A stretch of DNA of 64,000 nucleotides from assembly GCA_017165825.1 (NCBI GenBank), contig CM029367.1, forward strand, positions 14,549,076-14,613,075. Reading direction: 5' to 3'. The position numbers and the translations under genes are program-made. This document shows positions 24,001 to 36,800 of the stretch, one piece after another (position 1 is the first letter of the stretch; the number at the start of each line of letters is the position of its first letter). The notes beneath the pieces are model-generated. The model had not been told where the DNA came from. It searched no databases and saw only the letters and a program-made list of their open reading frames with translations. This DNA comes from Hepsetus odoe. Its lineage: Eukaryota; Chordata; Actinopteri; Characiformes; Hepsetidae.

Positions 24001-25780
24001 TACAAAATATGTTTCCTCAGTTCGGGTTCTGGCAACTGTGTGTGCTCAAATCTCAACAATGCTCTCAGGGCTCTTCTTGCTTGCGGCATTGCTTATTTTT
24101 TAATGAAGGACACAACTTTCCCCCTGCATTGATTACTCCATATTGAACAGAGTGAGCTGTTCCATTCAATATACACCAAGCGTTTCCTCCTTTTTTTTTA
24201 TGATGCCTTTGGGACTGCCTCTGTTTTCAGCTTTGCGTTGTACTTTAGTCCATCTCGGTAGATCAGAGTGTTCTGCAGCGTCAGAATCCACACAAGCAGG
24301 TCTATTAAAGATCATTTGAAAGAACAGTTCAACCATACATGCTAATTGTTCTAAAAGCAGAAGAATAGTAGTCACCTGTTAGCACAATATTGTGTTAATA
24401 ATGCTAATCTGGAACTAATGGTGTTTGTTCATTTTAGCAGAATTGGTGGTTATTGACTTCAATTAACAAGATCCAGGGTGTAATGATGTGGAAACAACGT
24501 TTACACAATATTAATATCATTATTGGAGTATATGCTTAACTTGCTTGCTTTATTGGTCTCAACACTGACATGAACTACATAAGAAAGATTAATGAACCAA
24601 ACATCTTGGTTGACTGGCAGCAATAGGAATTGGGGGGAAAAAAACTGATTTCCTTTTCAGACATGCTATTGCTTTAGTATGCCAAAGACCAGTCGCCAAA
24701 AACTAGTCAGAGTATACTTATATGAACAACATCACAATACCAGCCAACGAAACAATCTCTACAAAAAGGTGCTCTTTTTAATAATGAAGATCCGGTCGTG
24801 ATTGCGAACGTCCCTGTGAGAGGGAGTGTGACTGTGGCCGCGTGGAGATGCCAACCTCTCTGCCCCCCATGAGCTCCTACAGCGCATGCCCCATCTGTCG
24901 CCTCCACCAACCTGCAGCAGTGCAGGAGTGGCCTGAGGCTCACTCGAAGGATTAATGCACACGACCTGAACTGGGTTAGAGAGAGAAAGAGGGAGAGACG
25001 TGAGCTCAGCCTGTGAGACCTGGCACAAACAGCTCCCCACATTCCCTCTCACAATGTGGCATTATCACCATCCACGCAGGACCCTTGGCAGGACACCTGA
25101 AGAGGTAGAGGAGTCCTGAAGCTTGCGGGACTGGAGGTGAATGTGGTAATGCCGCTTCATAACTTTGATGTGTCCCCAAAAACAAAGAAAGGGAGAAAAT
25201 GAAGGCTGCTCAGCTCAATTACCCAGCTTTGCTGTCTGTTCTGTGTGGTTTTGTTATTGCCATGGTGGTTGCTATAAGGGTACAGCTCTGGGTGGTGGGC
25301 CAAAAGTCTCCATCTGCCTTTCTTCTCTTGAGTGGGAGCATATGAACATGAAAAGGGAATTCATTCTGAACAGGCTGTTTTTGGGTTGCTGTCTCACCAT
25401 GCCTAATTCAAAACATGACTCCACAGCGAATGCACCCCTGCTTGTATGGGCAATAAATGCATCTGCAGACTAACAACATCAGCACATGGCCTTATCAAAT
25501 GGCCTTTTTAAACTCCTGACCCTAGACTTACTATGCAGTAATTAACCATTCAAATTTATTTCTTCCATTTTGCAGGGCTATTCCAAAGTACTTGTGTAGT
25601 TATCTACATAATTAATTACACGATGAATATATTCATGTTAGATTTACATTCTGCATGCATAAGTCTGAGTCTGCACAATTATTTTTCTGCTTCTTTCTAG
25701 AAATAAGAGACATGTAAAGGCTATTTTTCTCTGCAAAGTAGGACTGTAGGCATTAGAAAATGTGTTCTTTAAGTCATGAT
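18011..25780. other. Gene-poor intergenic DNA
   Basis: No coding exon, RNA gene or confident transposon is visible. It holds CA, CT, TA (about 20583-20601) and GT (about 23291-23312) microsatellites. Composition is strongly AT-rich from about 20500 to 23000. Sequence between 24780 and 25110 is more GC-balanced and without obvious repeats, so it may be regulatory. Confidence 0.5.
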
Positions 25781-25782
25781 GA

Positions 25783-25950
25783 ATTCAAGATTCAAGCTTT
25801 TTATTTGTCACATAGAAGTACAACCGCCAGTGAAATGTAGCCCTGAGTCACTGTAAGACGACAAAATAGAGGGTGAGCAAAATAAGAATAAATATAAAAT
25901 ACAAATAAATTAATGAAATAGATGATAAAAGGCTAAATATAATCATATTT
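25783..25950 (-). mobile_element. LINE 3' tail fragment
   Basis: The plus strand starts with repeated ATTCAAG units followed by CTTTTTATTTGTCACAT and CAGTGAAATG. This is the reverse complement of the 3' end of a fish LINE whose tail ends in short tandem repeats of the TTGAATC type. Only the tail is visible; no reverse-transcriptase frame is attached. Confidence 0.6.
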
Positions 25951-28900
25951 AGGTAGAAAAGCTGTACAGGAAAATAATACAGTGATTAGGTTTAATTCCA
26001 TCCACAGCTATAAATATCTTGACACAGTTTCTGATTCAGTTAGTTACACGCTTGAAATAATCGTTATCAAATTAAACTATGACTGTTGTGACTTTTTATT
26101 CAGTAACCAACATGGGATATTCAGTGAGTACAAAGAATTCTTTAGTAACTACTCTGAAACTAATATGTAAGCAATGTAAATAAAAAAGTGAGGAATTTTA
26201 GTGTTGCCTACAGCCAGATCATTGCAGGTCACATGTATGTCAAATAAAAACATACACCTGAGTCATAAAATCCACAAAAAAAAAAAAAAAAACAACACAA
26301 CTCATAGATGAATGCAGTGTTGAAGCAAATGGCTGATGCTTGGCAGCTTTAGAGTAAAAGCCCTGTGCCCCAGCAGCAGCGCTCTCCTGCCCTGTCGGCC
26401 TGCTCGAGTGACCCCAGAGAGCACAGCCAGTTTGAGGGAGGATAGCCTTTCCACTCCCGTGAGAGGCTAACGAGCGCCTGCTTCCAGCACACATCTGCAC
26501 ACAGCATTATCATTAGCGCTCCCACATCGGCCAGGACCGCTGACAAAGTGAACAATACCAACAATCACTCCCCTCAGCTGCAACCATATGGGCGCCATAC
26601 TTAGATTGCAGAGGGAGAGGGAAAAAAGAGAAGCAATTGTACTGGCATCTGTTTGGCAGTCCTTAGAAGTAGTGTTTCAAGATGAATTCGCTGTGCAAGG
26701 AAAGTTTCTCTCTCTCTCTCTCTTTCTCTCTCACTCTCTCTGTCTCTCTCTCTCTTCCTCTTCTTTCTCTCTCCCTCTCTTTTTTGGACAGTCAAAAAGT
26801 ATTGCAAGTTGCACTCCTGTCGGCTGGCTCTCGCAATTACCCACACCTTAATGTGGCTTCTTAATGGGATGGGAGTTTGTGGGCCCAGATGGCAGAACAA
26901 GGTGCTTTTTGCGGTGCTCCGCCCTGAATCCAGCTGGATAAGTTTCCTCTCCAGAGGCGTCTTTGGAATGTCTCCCTCTTCCACTATCCACCACTTCATC
27001 AAATAAACTGAACAGAGTTCTCAAGAATCTGTGCATTTTCTCATCAATATTGCTCCCCTATTAATCAAGCATCAACACAACACGAAGAGAGCGAGGGGTT
27101 ACCCTGTGAGATAGGCTTACAGAAATGCTGTTGCTCGGACAAGCAGTTGGTTAGTTTGGTGGAGTAATCAGGTAAGCCCGTCAAAAGTAAAACCTTTTAA
27201 GGCATAAATTAATATCAGCAACTCAGAACCAGTCAAAGCAGTCAAAAACAGTCAAATAAAATGTTTTAGCTAAAATGGAAAAAATATATTTTAGGATAGC
27301 AGTTAAAAAATTATCTAGCATATCAAGTTAAATCCGAAACCAAAGATTAAAAGTAGATTTATTTTCTATTTTTTCTATCAAGTCACTTCATGCTAGAAAC
27401 TAAAATAAAGAGTGAACTTTAAGCTACCCTTTAAAAAGACAATCATTATTTAAAATTCAATTCAAAAATGGTCGTCATTTTAAGATAACAAGTCAAATTA
27501 ACACATTTTCTTCCCAGTTTACACATCTTTTGAGCTGTTGATGACGATGTCTAGAATTGCTGAGTGAACTGGTAACAAGGATGGCCTTCATTGTGGAAAC
27601 ATGCTTGAAGAAGCTGAAGAGATAAATGGACGCTATATGTCTACATACAGCTGTATGTAGAAGCCAGGTCTTGATGGCAGAATGCGTTAATGTGCATGTG
27701 GAATTAAGCACAGCTTCACACCTTTCAAGATCTCCAGGTTCAGATGTTTGTGCAGCTCATGTCTCACAGTTGGTCACTCTGGTTCGTGGCCTTTTTCTAA
27801 AGCTACGCCCAGCCATGCAGTTTCTTCAGCCTTGCCCAAACAGGGCGCTACCTTCTGGGCAAATATTTAAAGTCAAAACAGCTAGACCTCCATAAAGCTA
27901 GCTGGGTGGTGTGACTACATCTGTCAGTTGGGGGAGGTGTGTGTGCGTGTGTGTGTGTGTGTGTTTGAAAGCATGCAGCAGCTGCTGAAACGAGTCTGGA
28001 CGTTGCTGACGCCAACACCTGTCCATTCTGGAGACATGGAGGAGCAAATGTCCAGGCAGAGCTCCCACTGCTGCACGGCCATGAGGTGGACGGCTGACTC
28101 ACTGGACACATGAATCACTCAGTGCGTGCGTGTGTTACTTTTAACTGTTTGGTCCATGCCCATGTTATAAATCTTTGTGTGAAATCCTATGAACATTGAA
28201 TCATTATTTAATATTGAGCACAAGGTGCGAAGCTGGAAACTGTTCCAGAATATGTAATCGTGTTCCAGACATCTTTGGTCAAAAAACAGGTGAAAATACA
28301 AGCAAATACTCTGTACCTGCTAGTATAAATGTAGCATTTGCTGCAAAGTTTGTTGCCTAATTTCTATTTAATATTATTGGGAAAGAAACCTGATTTTAAA
28401 CGCAGTTGCCATAACGCTCAGAAATGGGTTTCCTGTAGAGCATATGTACTTATTTTTCATTTTGAAAATAAAAAAGTAAAAGTAGGGGTTCAACTGCATA
28501 ATGCTTCTCATCTAGAAATGTAAATGTAAATGTAATCTCATTTGTTTGAAATATTCATTTGATGGTCATGAAGTTTAAGATGTTTAAAGGAGGTCATACT
28601 AGCACTGATTATGTATACACAGTTCATTTACAGTCCTTACCCACTATTCCCTAAAATCTATAACTAGCAGATTTTATTCACTGATGTTGGCAAAATTGAC
28701 CTTCTCTTTTGAAAATAAGTGTGTGTATGAAGAAGAATCTTTTGAGGAAAACCGTTTGTGATCATTGGCTGAGGTCCAAACAATGTCCAGCGCATCTTAT
28801 CCTCCCTGAAAGCCCTCAACAAACCACTTGTGCGTAATGTTTTTCTGAGCCATGTGTTGCTGCCATAAGTGCCCCCACGCCACTTCAGCCCAGCCCCCCA

Positions 28901-29735
28901 GCCCCCTTCAACCTCACACACACACCAACTCCACAAGTTTCCACCCCAAAAAGCAACAGCCAGTGTTCTAAACTCGTAAACAACTCAGCACCACAGCCCA
29001 GCCCAACGACACACACCCCCTTCCCAGACCCTCTCCAGCCCCCATCTGGCGGGTCCCTGCACCCCCCATCAAGGCCAGGGGTCAGCCTGGGCTTGAGGTC
29101 AGGGATCAGTCACACTGGCCCTTTGCTGAGCAGCTGCCCGTCTTCTCAGGCCAGAGGAAGGAAGCAGCAGCCGCCACAGCAGCAGCACATCTGCTCTAAT
29201 GAGTGTCTCTCTCGCGAGTGCACACAAACACACACACACAAATACACACTCCTGGCTCACTCCTGACCCTTTCTTCATGCCCTGACCAGACCACCTATCC
29301 AGATTGGTTCTCTTGTATGTATTTGTGTGTTACTGTACATTTAAAGGACTGGGTAGGGCCCACAAAGAATAACTTTTTCTAAAATATGGAGACAAACAAA
29401 GTGGTCCTCACTTTCATCATGTTTATTTTTTTAAACAGCCTTACTGTTAAAAACACTATTTACTCTGCAGCAGATTTAGCTGCAACTGTAGCTACAGAAC
29501 TGCTTTTGTGGAATAATGTAAACCAATGCATACATGTACTTTTTTAAGCCTACAGCACGTTATATCAACCCATCCTCCATGCAGATAAAGGGAGTGTTAA
29601 AGTCCAGACTTTTTTTTTTGAAAGAGACACAAATACCGAACAGGCAATAGGAATAAAGCTAATTTACATATGATGCTAGATGATCTGACCATCACAGAGG
29701 GAGCAAGATTTTCATCATCTCCTGATACATGATTG
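25951..29735. other. Intergenic DNA with candidate conserved elements
   Basis: No gene is supportable. It has a CT-rich tract at about 26708-26785 and a GT repeat at about 27940-27965. About 26440-26600 and 26815-27000 are balanced in composition and repeat-free, with words such as ATTATCATTAGCG and CATATGGGCG, and could be enhancers of zbtb18. C-rich sequence occupies about 28870-29060. Confidence 0.5.
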
Positions 29736-29739
29736 AGCA

Positions 29740-30060
29740 CATGATGCCGTGCAACATTACCAGGTTTTCAGGGCCTTTGAAGAAAAACCAGCCTTGATGC
29801 ACCACATGTAACAGTTTAACAGTCTTTTCTGTTTAATTATCTCATCTGACCATAAAACCTGGGTCCAGTTCCAATGGCATCTTAGGAATTCCAGGTGCTT
29901 CTGCTTGTGACCAGACAAAGAAAAATACATTCTTGGCATGTCTTCAAATTCATCTGTTTTCATAGCAGTGAAGTCTAAATATGTGGAGACTTGGAGACTA
30001 GAAAACACTACCATCTTCTGCAAATCTAAATCTAGGAGTCCTTAGGATACAATTTTGGGG
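29740..30060 (-). mobile_element. Tc1-like transposase remnant
   Basis: On the minus strand the region encodes HKQKHLEFLRCHWNW, then VLWSDEIIKQKRLLN, then WCIKAGFSSKALKTW. The (V/I)LWSDE word holds the second catalytic Asp of Tc1 transposases and is preceded by the usual LxFxRxHxxW block. Past the stop, text like NLVMLHGIMCSIMYQE resembles the following Tc1 segment. It is frameshifted and truncated on both sides. Confidence 0.7.
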
Positions 30061-30384
30061 ATTTTAGGGATGCAGCTTAAATGATATGGCCTCTTAATAA
30101 ACACATTTTATTCAAATATATCTCTTTGAGTGTTAATAACAGTTACATTGCCCATCCACCCACAAGCTTAGCAGTTCATCCCAGATCTCATAGTGCGAAA
30201 GGTAGAGAAACACCATAAACCTCTCCAGTCTCTTACAGACAGACACATAGACAAACACATTCATGCACACCGTCAAACCAAGGAGGCAATTTAGCGTCCT
30301 AATTTCCCCTGACATCCACGTCTTCACACTTTGGGAGAAAAACGGAACGCCCAGGGGAACCCATTAAACAGCTTGAGAAAATGT
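30061..30384. other. Intergenic DNA
   Basis: I see no gene or repeat that I can name in this short gap between a Tc1-like remnant and a SINE. Confidence 0.5.
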
Positions 30385-30568
30385 GGGCAGTGGTGGCCTA
30401 GTGGTTAGGGTCTAGACCCCATGACCTTCAGATCATGGGTTTGAGTCCCAGACCAGTAGTTATCCTGAAGGACTCTTGAGCAAGGAACCGATCCCATCAT
30501 TGCACCCTGAATGTGCGACTCAGTGTGTGCTGTGGTATGTTTAATGACAAACACTCGCTTTCACTTCA
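30385..30568 (+). repeat. tRNA-derived SINE, family A
   Basis: An A box (GTGGCCTAGTGGTTAGGG) and a B box (GGGTTTGAGTCCC) of RNA polymerase III type are both present. The body has CTTGAGCAAGGAACC and the 3' part ends GCTTTCACTTC, as in the copies at 42167, 50342 and 58182. An internal stretch present in those copies is missing here. Confidence 0.82.
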
Positions 30569-30651
30569 ACATGCAAACTCCACACGGAAATGGCCGAGGC
30601 TGCATGGACCGGAAATCAAAGCCAGAACTTTCTTGCTGTGAAGGCACAGTG

Positions 30652-30653
30652 TT

Positions 30654-30688
<35 letters not shown>
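30652..30688. repeat. (TTTA)n microsatellite
   Basis: About nine TTTA units close behind the SINE end. Confidence 0.95.
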
Positions 30689-30690
<2 letters not shown>

Positions 30691-31564
30691 ATAGGAGTTT
30701 TAGATTTACTGAAGGTAAATGCTTTTTTTCAGATTTTCAGTGTGAGATTAACTAAGATTGATCTTAATAAAAACAAAGACATCTTCATGATCTTCTTTTT
30801 TTGTCTTTACCAAGTAGCATGTTTCCATGTCGTGTGTTTGAAATGATCTGTAAATGCCAGCAAACTGACAACCCTCACTTCGCAGGGTCATTGGTACTCC
30901 TCTTCTGTTTCTGTTATTACCACACATACAAGAATGACATGATCCTGTGTTAGAAGGATGAAAAAAGTGTTTTGTGCTCTGCTGCGAGGAGGGTCTTACA
31001 CACGTCCCCCTCACACACAGTGCTTGGGTCAGGTGCTACAGTGGTAATACCCTATGCACCTATATTTGCCACAGCGCTGGAAGTTAAAAGCATGGTGCAG
31101 GCGGAGTGTGTGTGTGTGTGAGAGAGAGAGAGAGACAGCAGTAGGCATCTACACTGGAAAACCAAACTAGTGAGAGAAAACTCAGCTGATTAAAGCATTG
31201 TAATGCAGCTAATTAACACTAAATATTCATGCCAGGGGCAAATAAATCTGAAAATAATACAAACACCAGTTTCAAAGTTTGACCTCTTTAAAACGTGTTT
31301 TATTGTAAAATCTTACTTGAACCAGAAATAAAAAGAAGCTTTAAACAATTGCAGGGTTTTCATCAGGTGTTAGACACTGAAATTTTCCCTTAATTAGTTT
31401 ATCTTTTTTTTTTATTTATACTGGCTTTAAACGAAGGCTTATGGTGCAACTTTTACCAAGATTCAGAAATTCAAGTACAATAACAGTCAATAAATAACAA
31501 CAGGCAATAAAAGTGTCAATGGAACATTGTAATAAGGTGCACGTTTAGATCAAATCTAATGTAA
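30689..31564. other. Intergenic DNA
   Basis: No gene is supportable. A short GT then GA microsatellite lies at about 31108-31136. Confidence 0.5.
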
Positions 31565-32280
31565 ACTTGACTTTATAAGTGAAAGAAACCCATGATCCTC
31601 CAGGGCTGCCATATTCCAGAACTGAACCTACCTGGAGTGTCCAGAAGTACAAGGTGTTCAGTGCTCAGAGACATGGCTGAGGTAAGGCAGATTTTTTTAA
31701 AGGTTTTATGGACTGAAGAGACTCTTGATGGACCAGATGGATGGGCCCGTGGCTGGATCGGTAATGAGCACAGAGCACAGCTTCCACTTAGACACCGGTG
31801 GCAAGGTGGGGTACTGATATGAGCTGGAATTATTAAAGATGAGCTAGTTGGAACTTTTCAGGTTGAATATAGACTCAAAATCAACTCCCGGAACCTTCTG
31901 CCAGTGTTTAGAAGACACTTTCTTCAAGCAGTGGTTCAAGAAAAAAATCAGCACCTTTCAAGAAGACCAGGAGTTTTATGCAGGAAGTTCTTCACTGTGT
32001 GGCCAGAAAAGCCTTAAAGATGAAAGAATAATGACATGGCCCCGCTCCTCACAAGACCTAAACCCTTTTGAGAACTTGTGGACATTCTTAAATGGGAGAT
32101 TTACGGGGAAGGAAAACAGTCCAGCTCTCTCCAGAGTCTGGGAGGCTTCACAAAAAAATTGATCATCAGCAGGCACTGATTTTTTTTTTTAGGAAAAGTC
32201 AGAAACATTGATTTGTAAATTTTTGTTTTACATTTTTTCATTGATTTGTAAATTTTTGCATTTAGTTGCATAATAATTCT
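31565..32280 (+). mobile_element. Tc1-like transposon remnant
   Basis: The plus strand gives SVLRDMAEVRQIFLKVLWTE, then GWARGWIGNEHRAQLPLRHR, then VLI-stop-AGIIKDELVG, and after frameshifts FLEDTFFKQW-like text and KDERIMTWPRSSQDLNPFEN. The last block contains the SxDLNPxEN signature around the third catalytic acidic residue of Tc1/mariner transposases. Stops and at least two frameshifts make it dead. The AT-rich sequence after 32160, with repeated TTGATTTGTAAATTTTTG, is probably its 3' untranslated end. The terminal inverted repeats are not clear. Confidence 0.78.
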
Positions 32281-32825
32281 GCACACATATGTTTTCCCCT
32301 GAGAGTTTTCACACACCTTTCCCTTGTAAAACATTCAGGTTTCAGGGTTTTAACATTTTGTTCCAAATTAAAACGAATCCTCAGAATACTCACCTGCCCA
32401 TTAATTGTGCACACAGTGCAGTAATATATTGTTACAAAGTCAGTAGGATTACAGCACGCATAATTCCAGTTTATCTGTAACAATTCTAATGGTCTGAAGT
32501 CGTCTTCCAGAGAGTGGAAAAGAGAAAAGTCCCAAAGCAGGAAGACATGAGTCGCTCATTATGCGCCCCGCTTTTCTGCTTTTTTGAGTGTGATGTAAAT
32601 GTCCTGGACTGCCAGGAGCTCTGTGCCGATGATCTTTTGATCTGTTCTGTTTTCACTCTTTGTGCCAGCAGAGGAGTTTAAAGTTATTTTCAGCTGCTTT
32701 TGTATTTAAAACAGCATTTAAAAAAGGGAATTCAACAGTTCTGCAGGAGGACCTGGAGATGATGAAATGATGGTATGTTGTACTGACTGGGGTTCTTTTG
32801 TTTCATCTGATGGTCTTCTGTGTTC

Positions 32826-33028
32826 ATCAGCATCAGGGGGTGGTCTAGTGGTAGGATACCTGCCTCCAGACATATGGACCAAGAGGTTGCAGGTTTGAAT
32901 CCTACCTCCAGCACTGGGTTCCTGAGCAAGGCCCTTAACCCTGAATTGCTCCAGGAGGACTGTCCCTGTAATCAGGAATTGGAAGTCACTCTGGATAAGA
33001 GTGTCTGCTAAATGCTGTAAATGTAAAT
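32826..33028 (+). repeat. tRNA-derived SINE, family B
   Basis: The A box is GGTGGTCTAGTGGTAGG and the B box is GCAGGTTTGAATCCTA. The 3' end reads ACTCTGGATAAGAGTGTCTG, then CTAAATGCTGTAAATGTAAA, the characteristic tail of a widespread fish tRNA SINE mobilised by a partner LINE. It differs from the family A copies in this window in its 3' half. Confidence 0.88.
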
Positions 33029-35280
33029 CTGTGTGGCTCCTGACAGTGTTTTACAGTGTTACATGCATTTCTCCTTCAGTGTTTTCAGTTGATGTGCATC
33101 TCACAGAGAGTTAAATTCTTCAGAGGATGAAGTCTAGTACAGAAGAGTGCATGCTAAGGCCATTTGAAAACTAAAGGCAGATTAAAGCTCACCTTTGCTC
33201 CATTGTATCAGATCAACCAGATCTCACTCTCAAATACAGGAAATTCCAGTTGTTCTTCAAAGCTCTGGGGCCTTCACAAGCCACTGCTTCAGAAGTATCT
33301 TATGCTTAAGGAGAAATTAAATAAGCCCTCAATGACCTCTAAACCCATTCTTATTGTTAGCAAATGTCACTGTAATGAAAAGATAATTGTTTTGTTGTGT
33401 TTTTTTTTTTTTTTTAACTCTTCACATTTCAACATGTACCCGAAGTCATTCAGAGTGAATATTACGGACTACTATTCCTGATGACTGCCCTGGTTTAAGG
33501 AGAGGTTTTGCCTTAAAAGCATTTTTATACTTTCATAGCAGGGAGAGAGACGTAGGGTGCCGTAATGAAAAATAGTCCCGAAAGAAAATTGATTTTTAAG
33601 GTTTACCGTTTTACTATAATCAGCATAACATTTAAAAACTCACGTAACGACATATATAACACATACGTAAACTGATAGAAAACATATAAAGGCACATGTT
33701 AATTCACTAGTGTATTTTGATAGTACATAAAATCATTATATCTGCATTTAAGCCAGATTGACCCCAGCTCTGTTCAAGAAATCAGTATGTTTTTTTTTTT
33801 CCCCCAAAAACGGCCGCTTCATCAAACCCATTGTGAACAACTTTACGGTCATGTTCTATTTGAAAATCGGGTGGAATTTCCGTTTCAGAAACACTTAAGA
33901 ATATGTTGATTACAGAGAGCTCTCATTTACGTATCATCCAATTGTGCACTGGCCTGTTTTAAACATTATCAAACACAAGACCTCACTCTCCAGTTGGTAA
34001 CCACGACTCAATATTCCAACTTAACAATAAAAATTAGGAGAAATTCCATAAACATTTCTGGTAGGAACCTTACCGTCAAGTGTTATGAATATTTAATAAG
34101 GGAGTGAGTAATTGACACCTTCAGACTACAGTGTCTACAGTATCAGGAAGAAAAGCCGGGCTTTCATCATTCTCACCATATTCCTCACCTCCTACCTCAT
34201 CTCACATACAGTATGTGTACATTTATATCCGTTTCCACAGCCAAGCTACATAACATAGATAGGCCGATTTAATCCTGGGTTTTGCCTGCCTTTAAAATAA
34301 TTCCACTTCAGGCATCATGCGATTTCATGAGCGCAGAATATCAATTTACGCATTTTGATAGCAGAGGAGATATTCTGAAAACAGCAGCACTACACCTCCC
34401 ATCCTCTTTTCATTGCGCCTCTGAATTAGAACAGTTGCATTGAGTTTTCACATTTTTTTCAACCAACCAAGTCACTGTTCCAAATGAGGCATTTCTGCTC
34501 CTTTCTTTTTTAATTTAATAAGAAATGTGCTACTAAATATAACAGCACATTCATTTTTTCAATCATGTGGTGAATTTTTTCATTTGTGAGCTCATAATTC
34601 ACATTTAAATCTATATGTAAACAGACTCTGTTCTGATTGGTTCCCCTGTACTGTGCCTCACTCCAAAAGCAGCGTGGGCATTGCTTTTATTACTGTTTTT
34701 TTTCTTCGGATATCAAATAAATAATCTTCAAAATGGGCTGTTTTTGCTAATTTAGTTGTTTGTCATTTGGGGTTTATGGGAATGATGGTTATAGTGTTTA
34801 TATGCTAAACATGGTGTTCCTGGTTGGGGACCTATACACCTAAAGCAATCCATCATCATAAGAAATCACTCACTGTCAGTGTGAAGTGAGCTGTCTGAAC
34901 TGAGTGCAGTCGTAGGCACGCATGAAGTAAAACATTTTTCATGTGACTGAAGTGAATAACGCGTGACTAAACAGGGGAGTTCAAGAAATGCCACTTAGAT
35001 TTGTGTGACTCAAACATAGAGCTGTCCAACTCAGCACTCAATCAAGCAGCAGCTCACAGAGAGGACAGAGTAGCGCATACAGGCACTATTTGAAGGTGGC
35101 TGTCTCCCTCTGGTGGTAAATATTTTAATTTATGACAAATATTCCCTCACAATTCCTTTCACACTTACAACAGGAAATTCCTCATTTTTAGTATTTATTA
35201 AGTAACAGTATCAAGGGCTCGAAAAAAGATCATATTTTGCCTCAAAACAAGTTCTTTTTTACAGCCTGTTGTAAACGCTG
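33029..35280. other. Intergenic DNA
   Basis: No gene is supportable. A poly-T tract lies at about 33401-33416. The segment at about 34255-34400 is repeat-free with a GATTTAATCCTGG-type core and could be a conserved element. Confidence 0.45.
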
Positions 35281-35284
35281 TTAT

Positions 35285-36295
35285 ATACACCAATCAACCA
35301 TGACAACCATGATCTTTATTCTTCTTTGGGCCACTCCCGTATAGGGGTCCATTTCTTCCTGCATCTCATTTACCCCAACCACCTGCATGTCCTCGCTCAC
35401 CACGTCCATAAACGTCCTCTTTGGTCTTCCTCTTTTCCTCTTTCCTGGCATCTTCATCCTCCTTCATCCCCTTCTCCCAATATACTCCTCTAATCCCCTC
35501 TGTACATGTCAAAACCAACACAATCAAGCCACCTGCAGAATATTGAGTAGATCACCCTCATGCGTGCAATACACTCATCTTCAAGACATCAGCAGCAGAG
35601 CTTTTGAGTCCTGCAGGTCACAAGGTGTAGCCTCCATGACTCTGACTAATTTGTCCAGCACATCCTACAGATTCTTGATTAGATCGAGACCTGGGGAATC
35701 TGGAGGCCAGATTTCAGGCCAGATGCCATTCCTGAATAATCTTTGGAGTGTGTTTCCCAGCTGAACATTGCCCAGAGCCTTATAATGTTGGCTAGCTTTC
35801 CTTCCATAGTGAATCCTGGTGCCATCTCTTCTACACTCGCCCAGATGATGTAAAAGAAAACATGATTTTTCAGACCAGGCTACCTTCTTCTATGGTCAGC
35901 ATGGGGACTGTTAATGCTGTGAAACACTGTGTGTTCTGCCTCCTTTTCAGTGGTTTTTGCTCTGGTTGTTCTCTGGTGGATAAGATCAGACAGACTAGAG
36001 TTCATTTCAGATGCACATTAGTGAGCCTCGTGGTCCATTCACTAGTTGCACTTTCTCTGACCACTTTTGGAACTGACTGACAGGAACTGAAGTCCTGCTT
36101 TTTGGAGATATTCTCAGCTAGTTTTTTAACAATCACAATTCGGTTCTTGTCACAGTAATTCAGATCTTTCTGCTTGCCCATTACTTTACTGCTTCCAACA
36201 CATCGGCTTCAAGAACTGTTTACTTGTTCCCTAATATATCCCAGGTGCCACTGTAATGAGGGTTATTCACTTCAGCTGTCAGTGGTCTGAATGGT
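35285..36295. mobile_element. Inverted-repeat fish DNA transposon with LINE insert
   Basis: The left end reads ACACCAATCAACCATGACAA, close to the ACACCGATCAGCCATAACAT end of a DNA transposon I recognise from many fish genomes. From about 35610 the interior matches the same element: TTGTCCAGCACATCCTACAG, GATTAGATCGAGACCTGGGG, CCTGGTGCCATCTCTTC, GATGTAAAAGAAAACATGAT, TTCCAACACATCGGCTTCAA and AGGTGCCACTGTAATGAG, finishing with CTGTCAGTGGTCTGAATG. The right terminal repeat is eroded. I do not assign a superfamily. It is interrupted on the left by a LINE 3' piece. Stops and deletions show it is not autonomous. Confidence 0.72.
35300..35510 (-). mobile_element. LINE ORF C-terminal fragment
   Basis: The minus strand encodes KRKRGRPKRTFMDVVSEDMQ followed by VVGVNEMQEEMDPYTGVAQRR-type text. 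The block KRGRPKRxFMD is typical of the C terminus of reverse-transcriptase polyproteins in certain fish LINEs. The frame is open over about 60 codons, but there is no upstream reverse transcriptase here. It lies between the left end and the body of the surrounding DNA transposon. Confidence 0.78.
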
Positions 36296-36615
36296 GTGAC
36301 TGTGAGGTTTAAGTGTCTTACAAAGGAACAACTGTTTGGACGGATTACAGAAAAAGTTTGAAGTACAAAGCCAGACATAATGCACATATATATAGTAGTG
36401 ATACATGATTACAGTCATCTCCAGAGTCCTGAACTGTGTGTATTGATGTATTTGAATACATCGAGGAGAAAAGCTCCTCATTTTTCTAAGAAGGAAGGAC
36501 AGAGGAATGTACTTGCAGAACATTTAGTAAAGCTGCATTAATGTTCACATTTGGTGTTGGAGGAAGCTTTGCTGGTGTTCAGGAAGTTTCTGTGCACGAG
36601 AATAAATGCAGGGAC

Positions 36616-36800
36616 ATGAGGAACAGTGTTCGCACCATTGGGTGCACCTGGTCCTTCAAATAGCCTCATATTTCTTTGCTGTCCACGCAGAGCATTTAAT
36701 CTGACCTAATGACTCCCAAGATATGGCTTTTTATACCATTATGGAGTCATCACCATGTTTAACAGCTGGCAGATACTGTGAACTAAAGGAATCCTTTGTA
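36616..36800 (-). mobile_element. Tc1-like transposase fragment
   Basis: On the minus strand, 36616-36680 reads approximately KDQVHPMVRTLF and 36730-36790 reads LPAVKHGDDSIMV. The second resembles the TVKHGGGSIMVWG block of Tc1 transposases and the first a later block of the same domain. The pieces are out of order or rearranged. The 36616-36680 part is about 85% identical by eye to 37714-37778. Confidence 0.5.

Noticed and set aside
30400..30450. A functional tRNA gene (A and B boxes present).
   Set aside because: No cloverleaf with an acceptor stem, and SINE body and tail follow; the same holds for the copies at 32826, 42167, 50342 and 58182.
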